A DNA stretch of 64,000 bases from Cryomorphaceae bacterium (GTDB lineage: Bacteria; Bacteroidota; Bacteroidia; Flavobacteriales; Schleiferiaceae). The stretch is from assembly GCA_017858515.1 (NCBI GenBank), contig JAFMBM010000004.1:32546-96545 (forward strand), in the 5' to 3' direction. The notes under the pieces were generated by a model. It saw nothing but the letters and a program-made list of their open reading frames with translations, ran no database searches and was not told the DNA's origin. The position numbers were made by a program, and so were the translations under genes. Shown here piece after piece: positions 18,657 to 25,621 of the stretch (within the stretch, counting starts at the first letter, position 1; the number at the start of each line of letters is the position of its first letter).

Positions 18657-19454
18657 TTAACCTTCGGTTTTTCCAAATGCCCAATTCACGAAGTATGGAA
18701 TAATAATTCCATAGGTTTCTAAGGTGTGTTTTCCTCCTATGACTTCATAATGAAAGAGATCTTTACCTGTTTCAAATCCTTTCTCCTTCAATTCTTTAAC
18801 TAAATCGAGCATGTCGTCGACGCTATCTATAATTCCATTCTTATTCCGATCCGATGCCTCGTCTAAAGTTCCTGCTTGAAGCCAGATTTTAATATTTGGT
18901 TTTTCAGCAGTTTCGCGAACTACGCGATGCATAATTCTATCATTATCAGTATAATTGTCCGACAAGTCTTTGCTTCTATACCAAAATGAAGGGCTTGCTG
19001 CCATCACTTTTGAAAACTCTTTTGGGTAGTTCCAAGCAATGTCAAATGCTGAAAGTCCTCCAAGACTGAATCCACCAATAATTCGCTCGGTGAACTTATT
19101 AATATTCAATTCTTTACGAATAAACGGTATGCATTCTGATATTAAAAAGCGACTGTATTTCTTTGCCAACTTCCCTCTACCGTTAAAATCTGGATTTCCT
19201 ATAATGCCATAGGTATCCATTCTGTAGAAGGCGTGCACTGCTGCAAGGACGAAATGTTCGCATACATCGTGTCTCCAAATGTCGTTCACAATCCTTCCCA
19301 TTTCCATTCCCGCCATGTCTTGACCATCATTCATCAGAAAAAGAGGGTAGGATTTTCCAGAGTGAAAGTCGGGAGGTAAAAATAGATCTATATAGATTTC
19401 AGCATCTAAGTGCTTGGAATACATCTTAACGGTGCGACTTAAAAGTTTTTTCAT
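18657..19454 (-). CDS. Alpha/beta hydrolase, esterase D / Fes-like
   Basis: Putative esterase of 265 residues from ATG 19454 (MKKLLSRTVKMYSKHL); the frame is open to 19691, but that part overlaps the divergent gene and has no homology. The nucleophile is Ser130 in GGFSLGG; the probable catalytic His is His243 in GGKHTLE. Residues 202-213 form a textbook EF-hand loop (D202, N204, N206, G207, D210, D213), suggesting bound Ca2+ beside the active site. No signal peptide is seen. It is divergent from, and only 100 bases away from, a second hydrolase that heads an amidoligase operon, so a role in the same pathway is likely. Confidence 0.82.
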   Translation of the reverse strand: MKKLLSRTVKMYSKHLDAEIYIDLFLPPDFHSGKSYPLFLMNDGQDMAGMEMGRIVNDIWRHDVCEHFVLAAVHAFYRMDTYGIIGNPDFNGRGKLAKKYSRFLISECIPFIRKELNINKFTERIIGGFSLGGLSAFDIAWNYPKEFSKVMAASPSFWYRSKDLSDNYTDNDRIMHRVVRETAEKPNIKIWLQAGTLDEASDRNKNGIIDSVDDMLDLVKELKEKGFETGKDLFHYEVIGGKHTLETYGIIIPYFVNWAFGKTEG

Positions 19455-19554
19455 ACTTACAGACAATATTAGTGTGCTTGATTGGGAAAACCTTAGCAGT
19501 TTATTCACATATTTGACATAAGCGTTTAAACTAAGAACACTAAGGGAAATTAAG

Positions 19555-20259
19555 ATGGAAGAGAGTATTGTAAATTGGTATTCGAATGCCTTAGAATTGG
19601 ATGTGAAAATGTTAGTGTTTGGCTCAAAGGGCCTTCCTATCATACTTTTTCCGACTTCCATGGGTAAGCACAACGAGAATAAGGATTTCAAATTAATTGA
19701 ATCTGCTGCTTGGTATATTGATAATGGATTTGTTCAGATTTATTGTCCAGATGGTTTTGATGAACTCAGTTGGTACAATAAAAACGTGCCGCCTTCTGTG
19801 CGAGTGCACAACCATGTTTGCTATGATCGAATGTTACATGAAGAACTCATTCCAGAAATCAAGCAGAGAACAGGATTTTCAAAAGTAGCGTTGGCTGGAT
19901 GTAGTTTTGGAGGCTATCATGCTGCAAATTATGGATTTAGACATCCTGAAAATGTGAGTCATATCATGACTATGGGTGCCGCTTTTGATATTAGGGATCA
20001 GGTGAAAGGGCATTATGATGATGCTGTATATTTTAATAATCCTGTTGATTTTCTTAAAAACGCCTCGGATCCAGCAATTTGGGATATTAAAATTGTCTTA
20101 GGCACAACGGAGGACGATATGTGTAAGGGTTCTACTCTCGAATTGAGCCATATTCTCAATTCAAAAGGCATTCAGCATTGGATAGACATTAGACCCTATG
20201 GAGCGCATGATTGGCCTATTTGGAGAGAAATGTTTCCTCACTATCTTTCAGCACGATAA
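19555..20259 (+). CDS. Alpha/beta hydrolase (esterase family), head of amidoligase cluster
   Basis: Cytoplasmic alpha/beta hydrolase, 234 residues. The nucleophile is Ser117 in AGCSFGGYHAA, and the C-terminal GAHDWPIWR supplies the probable His. The N-terminal beta-strand VFGSKGLPIILFPTSMG is typical of this putative-esterase group. It lies 42 bases upstream of an ATP-grasp ligase and points the same way, heading the run 19555-24531. Likely roles are release or hydrolysis of an ester or thioester intermediate or of the final amide; the substrate is unknown. Confidence 0.8.
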   Translation: MEESIVNWYSNALELDVKMLVFGSKGLPIILFPTSMGKHNENKDFKLIESAAWYIDNGFVQIYCPDGFDELSWYNKNVPPSVRVHNHVCYDRMLHEELIPEIKQRTGFSKVALAGCSFGGYHAANYGFRHPENVSHIMTMGAAFDIRDQVKGHYDDAVYFNNPVDFLKNASDPAIWDIKIVLGTTEDDMCKGSTLELSHILNSKGIQHWIDIRPYGAHDWPIWREMFPHYLSAR

Positions 20260-20301
20260 ATAACAAGGACCGAGTAAATACTGACTAATAAATCTAAGAA
20301 T

Positions 20302-21384
20302 ATGAAGAAGATCGGAATACTTCACGGCAAAGAAAGAAGCTTCCCTGAGGCATTTGTGAGAGAAGTGAATAGCAGAGGAGAAAAGGATATTGTGGCTGAG
20401 TCGGTGTATATCGACAAGCTATCGCAGGGAGCAGATACTGGATATGCAGTAATTATAGATAGAATCAGCCAAGATGTGCCGTTTTATCGCGCTTATTTGA
20501 AGACAGCCGCCATTATGGGAACGGCTGTAGTTAATAATCCATTTTGGTGGAGTGCAGATGAAAAGTTCTTCAACAATAGTCTGGCTATGAAGTTAGGAGT
20601 ACCTGTGCCAAAGACCTATTTGTTGCCGAGTTATGAGCGTCCTGATGACACATCTCCGGAGTCTTTCTCTAATATGGCAATGCCTTTAGATTGGGAAACT
20701 ATTTATAAAGAGATAGGTTTTCCAGCCTATATGAAGCCTCATGCTGGTGGGGGGTGGAAGAGTGTTTATAAAGTGAATGATCCCCAAGATTTATTCGATA
20801 AACACGCAGAAACGGAGCAGCTGGTTATGATGCTACAGGAAGAAATTATTTTCGATGAATACTATAGAGTGTACTGTATTGGAGGTAAGTACGTTAAAAT
20901 TATGCAGTATGAGCCAAGAAATCCTCATCATCTTCGCTACGTTGTAGACACACCTCCTTCAAGTCAAGCTATGTTGGATACAATTCGTGATTATACCTTG
21001 AGATTGTGTAAAGGTTTAGGATACGATTTTAATACAGTAGAATTTGCAATCCGCGATGGAATTCCATATGCTATTGATTTTTGCAATCCAGCTCCTGATG
21101 CAGATATTCATTCTGTTGGAAAGGAAAATTTTGAATGGGTAGTAAAAGCGGCGGCTGACTTTGCAATTGAAAAAGCCAAAGCACATACCTCTGGGAGAGA
21201 TAACCTTACTTGGGGAAGTTTCGTGAGAGATTCAATCGCTAGTCATAACGAAACACCGAAAATAAAAGCAGCTGTGGCAAAGCCGAAAGCAGCCGCTTCT
21301 AAGCCTGCAGCCAAAGCTAGTGTAGCTGCTAAATCAGTTACACCAAAGCCTGCGGCTAAAACAACAAAAAAACCTACAAAGTAG
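20302..21384 (+). CDS. ATP-grasp ligase with basic Ala/Lys/Pro tail
   Basis: Probable carboxylate-amine (or thiol) ligase with an ATP-grasp fold, 360 residues. Visible elements: ATP-binding lysine at residue 145 in YMKPHAGGGW, nucleotide-contacting LQEEI around 179-183, substrate/Mg segment DEYYRVYCIGGK, and metal-binding Glu247 in VEFAIRDG plus Asp259/Asn262 in IDFCNPAPD. From about residue 319 a 42-residue tail of repeated KPAA/AKP units is histone-H1-like and likely disordered and cationic. Neighbours are a hydrolase upstream and a GCS2 ligase 24 bases downstream. The substrate cannot be read from sequence. Confidence 0.85.
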   Translation: MKKIGILHGKERSFPEAFVREVNSRGEKDIVAESVYIDKLSQGADTGYAVIIDRISQDVPFYRAYLKTAAIMGTAVVNNPFWWSADEKFFNNSLAMKLGVPVPKTYLLPSYERPDDTSPESFSNMAMPLDWETIYKEIGFPAYMKPHAGGGWKSVYKVNDPQDLFDKHAETEQLVMMLQEEIIFDEYYRVYCIGGKYVKIMQYEPRNPHHLRYVVDTPPSSQAMLDTIRDYTLRLCKGLGYDFNTVEFAIRDGIPYAIDFCNPAPDADIHSVGKENFEWVVKAAADFAIEKAKAHTSGRDNLTWGSFVRDSIASHNETPKIKAAVAKPKAAASKPAAKASVAAKSVTPKPAAKTTKKPTK

Positions 21385-21408
21385 TAAACCATCCCTTAGC
21401 CAGACTAT

Positions 21409-22515
21409 ATGAACCCAAAGATGTTTACCATTGGCATTGAAGAGGAGTACATGGTTATTGACCCTGTAACGAGAGAACTTCGTTCCCATGAGCAGAAAAT
21501 TGTTGAAAATGCCTCTTTAATACTAAATCCTGATGCGGTTAAGGCAGAAATGCATCAAGCAGTGGTTGAGGGTGGAACTGGAATCTGTGCAAACACGGAG
21601 GAAGCCCGAAAGGATTTGTCTCATTTAAGGAAAACGGTTAGCCGGGTTGCAAATGATATTGGTTTGAGCATTGGCGCTTCTGGCACCCATCCTTTCAGCA
21701 GCTGGACTACCCAACTGATAACAGACAATCCTCGATACCATGAGATTGTAATGGAAATGCAGGAGGCGGCGCGCTCAAATCTTATCTTTGGACTACATGT
21801 TCATGTGGGCATGCCAGACAAGAGAATGGCTATGCATATTGCTAATTCTATGCGCTATTTTCTCCCTCATGTTTTTGCCTTGTCTACTAATTCGCCTTTT
21901 TGGGAGGGAAGGGATACTGGGTTTAGATCATTTAGAATTAAGGTTTTTGATAAATTTCCTAGAACTGGTATTCCTGAATTCTTTAGTAGTTGGGAGGAAT
22001 ATGAAAACTATGTGAAATTGTTAGTGAAAACGGGTTGTATAGATAATCCCAAGAAAATTTGGTGGGATTTAAGGGTGCATCCTTTTTTTGATACTGTTGA
22101 GTTTAGAATCTGTGATGTTCCAATGCTTTTAGATGAAACCATTGCCATTGCGGCCATTTTCCAAGGTCTTTGCGCTAAGCTATATAAACTTAGAGAGCAA
22201 AACATTGAGTTTATGCCATATAAACGCTCGCTTATTGCAGAGAATAAATGGAGGGCTTCTCGTTATGGCTTAGATGGAAAGTTGATCGATTTCGGAAAGG
22301 AAACAGAGGTTCCAACAAGACAATTAATTTACGAATTACTTGATTTTATTGATGATACAGTAGATGAACTTGGTTCAAGAGACGATATCAATTACGTTGG
22401 TAAAATGATGGAAAGAGGAACCGGCGCAGATCGACAGTTAGAGGTATTTTACAAGAACAAAGACATGAATGAATTAGTCGACTTTATAACAAAATCAACA
22501 TTAGAAGGACTTTAA
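21409..22515 (+). CDS. Carboxylate-amine ligase, GCS2/YbdK family
   Basis: Member of the glutamate-cysteine ligase family 2 (glutamine synthetase fold), 368 residues. Diagnostic motifs are FTIGIEEEYMVIDPVTREL, LIFGLHVHVGMP, STNSPFWEG and RVHPFFDTVEFRICDVP. E. coli YbdK has weak gamma-glutamylcysteine synthetase activity, but most relatives in gene clusters have no proven substrate; the fold activates a carboxylate as acyl phosphate for attack by an amine. The gene sits between an ATP-grasp ligase and a glutamine amidotransferase with one base to the next gene, so it acts in a multi-step pathway. Confidence 0.9.
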   Translation: MNPKMFTIGIEEEYMVIDPVTRELRSHEQKIVENASLILNPDAVKAEMHQAVVEGGTGICANTEEARKDLSHLRKTVSRVANDIGLSIGASGTHPFSSWTTQLITDNPRYHEIVMEMQEAARSNLIFGLHVHVGMPDKRMAMHIANSMRYFLPHVFALSTNSPFWEGRDTGFRSFRIKVFDKFPRTGIPEFFSSWEEYENYVKLLVKTGCIDNPKKIWWDLRVHPFFDTVEFRICDVPMLLDETIAIAAIFQGLCAKLYKLREQNIEFMPYKRSLIAENKWRASRYGLDGKLIDFGKETEVPTRQLIYELLDFIDDTVDELGSRDDINYVGKMMERGTGADRQLEVFYKNKDMNELVDFITKSTLEGL

Positions 22516-22516
22516 A

Positions 22517-23344
22517 ATGATAAATCTCAAATTAGCCATTTTAGACATGTATAAAGGCGCACCCAATCAGGGAATGCGGAATATTCATGAAATAGTGGAT
22601 GGTTATGCAGATGATCATGGAATTCGTCTGGAAAAGAAGGTATTTGATGTCAGAGGAAAAAACGAATGCCCTGGTCTGGAATACGATGCCTACATTTCAA
22701 CAGGAGGTCCAGGTAGTCCTATTGATGCAGAGGGTTGGGAAGAAGAATGGAAGAATTTGATGGAGTCAATTATAGATTTTAACTCTAAAAGTGAATCATC
22801 CAAGAAATATGTTTTTCTAATTTGTCATTCTTTTCAGTTAATGTGTCACCATTTTCGGCTTGCACATGTCTCTAAAAGAAGAACAGAATCTTTCGGAATA
22901 TTTCCTATGCATCCAACCTTTGCAGGAAGAAAAAATAAATATACGGGTCAACTTCCAGATCCTTTCTATGCGGTTGATTCTCGTTTATATCAGGTAGTTA
23001 AGCCCGATAGCAGGGCCTTACATAATATGGGTGCTCGAATTTTAGCGATTGAGAAAGAAAGGACCTATGTTCCTCTTGAGAGAGCTACTATGGCTATTCA
23101 ATTTACACCTGAAATTGTAGGCACACAATTTCATCCAGAGGCAGATCCGGATGGAATGCTCTATTATATGAGAAATGAAGAGAAAAAGCAGGTAATCATT
23201 AATAACTATGGACAAGAAAAGTACGATCGGATGATTACTCGATTGCAAGACCCTGATATGATTGCACTTACTCAGAAAAAGATGATTCCAGTGTTTTTAG
23301 ATGAAGTCCTTCATGTCAATTATAAAGAAGTTTTAACCGCATGA
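22517..23344 (+). CDS. Class I glutamine amidotransferase-like protein
   Basis: 275-residue stand-alone GATase1 domain. The catalytic triad is visible: Cys103 (ICHSFQ), His206 and Glu208 (TQFHPEADPDGM), and the TGGPGSP oxyanion loop is at residues 62-68. The nucleophile elbow reads C-H-S-F-Q rather than C-x-G-x-Q. Such proteins either hydrolyse glutamine to feed NH3 to a ligase or cleave gamma-glutamyl bonds. Here it is tightly packed between two probable ligases (one base from the previous gene, ATGA overlap with the next), so both options are open. Confidence 0.85.
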   Translation: MINLKLAILDMYKGAPNQGMRNIHEIVDGYADDHGIRLEKKVFDVRGKNECPGLEYDAYISTGGPGSPIDAEGWEEEWKNLMESIIDFNSKSESSKKYVFLICHSFQLMCHHFRLAHVSKRRTESFGIFPMHPTFAGRKNKYTGQLPDPFYAVDSRLYQVVKPDSRALHNMGARILAIEKERTYVPLERATMAIQFTPEIVGTQFHPEADPDGMLYYMRNEEKKQVIINNYGQEKYDRMITRLQDPDMIALTQKKMIPVFLDEVLHVNYKEVLTA

Positions 23345-24531
23345 AACAGGATCTGAGATCATCTTTTAATAGTCAGTTCTCCGAAGACAAGTATGAGAAA
23401 CTTGAGGAAAAAATTCAAAAAGAATGCAATAATCAGGTGAGTTTTCGAATAGCAGAAACACCTTTATTTGTTCCCAAAGAGCTAACTAAAAAACTGATTC
23501 AGGCAGGTGAGGAAATTTTAGAAGTGCTTCAAAGGCCTTCATTCTTGGAAGAATCTGAAAGGGCTATTCCAGAAAATGTTAGAGTAAAGAATGAAACAGA
23601 AAAGCCTCATTTTATCTGTTTGGATTTTGGCATTTGTGAAGATGAAAATGGTGATTTAGAGCCTCAACTAATAGAGTTACAGGCTTTTGCTAGTATGTTT
23701 TGTTGGATGGATCAGTTGAGTGGTTCGTATTCAGAATATTTTTCAATTCCTTCTAACTTCAGCCCTTATTTCAGTGGGTTGAATCATTTCACTTATTTGG
23801 ATCTTCTTAAAAAGACTTTAATAGGAGACTGTCCTGTTGAAAAGGTAATTCTCTTAGAGATAAAACCTGAAGAACAAAATACAAGGGTTGATTTTTATTT
23901 AACCCATAAAAATTTTGGAATTGAAGTGGTTTGTCTTAGCAAACTTAAACAAGACGGTAAAAGACTATACTATATAAAAGACGGAAAGAGGCAGGATATT
24001 GATAGAATTTATAATCGCCTAATTTTCGACGATCTTCAATCACAATCGGATTTTAACTATTCGGTTGATCTCTTCGGAGAATTGGAAGTAGAATGGATTA
24101 CACATCCTAATTGGTTTTATAGAATTAGCAAGTTTACCATGCCTTTTCTTCGCAATAAATTTGTACCCGAAACACGTTTTCTGAATACCATTGAATCTAT
24201 TCCAAGCGATCTTGAAAATTATGTGTTAAAACCACTATTTAGTTTTTCAGGAACGGGAGTAGTGATTGATGTAACTAAAGATGAAATCAACAAAGTAAAA
24301 GATCCTGAAAATTGGATTTTGCAGAGGAAGGTAAATTATGCCGAGGCGCTAAAGTCACCGGTAGGAGGGGTGAAGTGCGAAATTCGATTAATGTATTTAT
24401 GGCCGTCTGACCAAGAAAAACCCACCTTAGCAATGTCTTTGGGTAGATTGAGTAGAGGAAAAATGATTGGAGTTAAATACAATAAAGATTTAAGCTGGGT
24501 GGGTAGCACCTCTTGCTTCTTTGAGCAATAG
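23341..24531 (+). CDS. Probable second ATP-grasp-like ligase, last gene of amidoligase operon
   Basis: 396-residue cytoplasmic protein I do not recognise as a named family. The C-terminal third looks ATP-grasp-like: YVLKPLFSFSGTGVVIDV (Lys and glycine-rich loop), WILQRKVNY (nucleotide-contacting stretch) and KCEIRLMYLW (possible metal or substrate residues), near residues 285-355. The N-terminal part has the acidic segment ICLDFGICEDENGDLEPQLIELQ. This arrangement recalls circularly permuted ATP-grasp enzymes, but the assignment is by eye. Its start overlaps the amidotransferase stop (ATGA), so it belongs to the operon. Confidence 0.68.
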   Translation: MKQDLRSSFNSQFSEDKYEKLEEKIQKECNNQVSFRIAETPLFVPKELTKKLIQAGEEILEVLQRPSFLEESERAIPENVRVKNETEKPHFICLDFGICEDENGDLEPQLIELQAFASMFCWMDQLSGSYSEYFSIPSNFSPYFSGLNHFTYLDLLKKTLIGDCPVEKVILLEIKPEEQNTRVDFYLTHKNFGIEVVCLSKLKQDGKRLYYIKDGKRQDIDRIYNRLIFDDLQSQSDFNYSVDLFGELEVEWITHPNWFYRISKFTMPFLRNKFVPETRFLNTIESIPSDLENYVLKPLFSFSGTGVVIDVTKDEINKVKDPENWILQRKVNYAEALKSPVGGVKCEIRLMYLWPSDQEKPTLAMSLGRLSRGKMIGVKYNKDLSWVGSTSCFFEQ

Positions 24532-24563
24532 CAGTTCCTTTCAAACTAATTTAGAAAACTTAG

Positions 24564-24986
24564 ATGTTAAGACAGATTGCCGCGGTTTTTTTAGGAGTAC
24601 TATCTGCTGGATTAGTTACAAGTGTGGGCGAGAAACTAAGTCATTTACTTTTTCCACCGCCTGCGAGTATAGATTTTAATAATCTAGATCAGATGAAAGC
24701 ATTCTATCAATCTATTCCTAATGAAAGTTTTATTCTTCTTATTGGCGTTTGGGCTTTAAGCTCATTTGCAGGAGGCCTAGTTGCTGCCGTTATTTCTGTA
24801 CAATCAAAAAGAAAAGTTGCAATGATTGTGGGAGGTATTCAATTGCTTTTCGCAGCGATTAATTTCAGTTATTTACCTCACCCTATGTGGGTTGTAGTTT
24901 TATCTTTGAGTTTATACGTACCTATGGCTTTTTTGGGAGCGGCGGTTATTGAAAAGAAACAATCAGGAATAACAGATTTTAAGTAA
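24564..24986 (+). CDS. Hypothetical membrane protein
   Basis: 140 residues with four hydrophobic segments (about 3-22, 56-78, 85-102, 107-128) and short loops, one of which holds a PPPASIDF stretch. I do not recognise the family. It lies 32 bases after the amidoligase operon on the same strand, so it may be cotranscribed, and its stop region overlaps the 3' end of the convergent AlkB-like gene by eight bases. Confidence 0.65.
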   Translation: MLRQIAAVFLGVLSAGLVTSVGEKLSHLLFPPPASIDFNNLDQMKAFYQSIPNESFILLIGVWALSSFAGGLVAAVISVQSKRKVAMIVGGIQLLFAAINFSYLPHPMWVVVLSLSLYVPMAFLGAAVIEKKQSGITDFK

Positions 24987-25584
24987 TCGTACGAAAGGTT
25001 AGATTAATTCGAGCTTTTTCTATTTTCTTAGTTGGAGGAAGTCTATGCAGCCAGTTTTTTTGGGTTTCTTCCTTCATAAGCAAGAGGCTGCCAGATTCGA
25101 GAAAGAGTTCGATTTTTTCTTGGGTTCTTTTATGTTTAAAGGCAAACTTCCGTTCGGCGCCTAAACTCAAAGAAGCAATACATCCATTTTCTTTTAATTC
25201 CTTTTCTGCATCGCTATGCCAAGCCATTCCTTCATTGCCGTTATGATATAAATTTAGCAGGCACGAATTAAACTGTTCCCCACTTTCTCTCTCTACTAAT
25301 GCCTTGATTTTTAGAAGTTCTTCTGTCCAAAATAAGGCTGTTTTTTTTGTGTTTGAATAGCCATATTCAAAGGCTTGATCTCCATACCATGCTACTTTTC
25401 TCTTAGTAACTATCCTTTTGCCGAAAATAATCGCAATGTCATTTTCCCACTTAATGGTATTCCTTAACAGGGCGAAAAATTTTTCGGCTTCGTTAAAAGG
25501 TAAAATGGGTCCATAATATTGAACACAGCCCTCTTTTGGAAGCCAATTTTTTGATGAATCTATCTCGGGTTCAAACAATTTCAT
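24979..25584 (-). CDS. AlkB-like 2-oxoglutarate/Fe(II) dioxygenase
   Basis: 201-residue protein with the double-stranded beta-helix fold of AlkB enzymes, which oxidatively remove methyl groups from damaged nucleic acid bases. Iron ligands are His and Asp in AWHSDAEKEL and a distal His in NWLHRLPP; Arg residues at the C-terminus (ARINLTFR) fit 2-oxoglutarate binding. LGAERKFAFKHK is typical of the family. It is closer to the ALKBH2/3-like bacterial group than to E. coli AlkB. Start at ATG 25584. Confidence 0.9.
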   Translation of the reverse strand: MKLFEPEIDSSKNWLPKEGCVQYYGPILPFNEAEKFFALLRNTIKWENDIAIIFGKRIVTKRKVAWYGDQAFEYGYSNTKKTALFWTEELLKIKALVERESGEQFNSCLLNLYHNGNEGMAWHSDAEKELKENGCIASLSLGAERKFAFKHKRTQEKIELFLESGSLLLMKEETQKNWLHRLPPTKKIEKARINLTFRTIT

Positions 25585-25621
25585 TCTTGAAGCTATTTAG
25601 AAAGGCCCGCTTTGAGTCTAA

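Noticed and set aside
19455..19691. N-terminal extension of the minus-strand esterase
   Set aside because: It would overlap the divergent hydrolase gene, lacks homology, and the ATG at 19454 gives the family-typical start.
20302..24531. Ribosomally made peptide precursor for the amidoligase cluster
   Set aside because: No short Gly- or core-peptide-like open frame with a ribosome binding site is seen between or beside the genes; gaps are under 45 bases.
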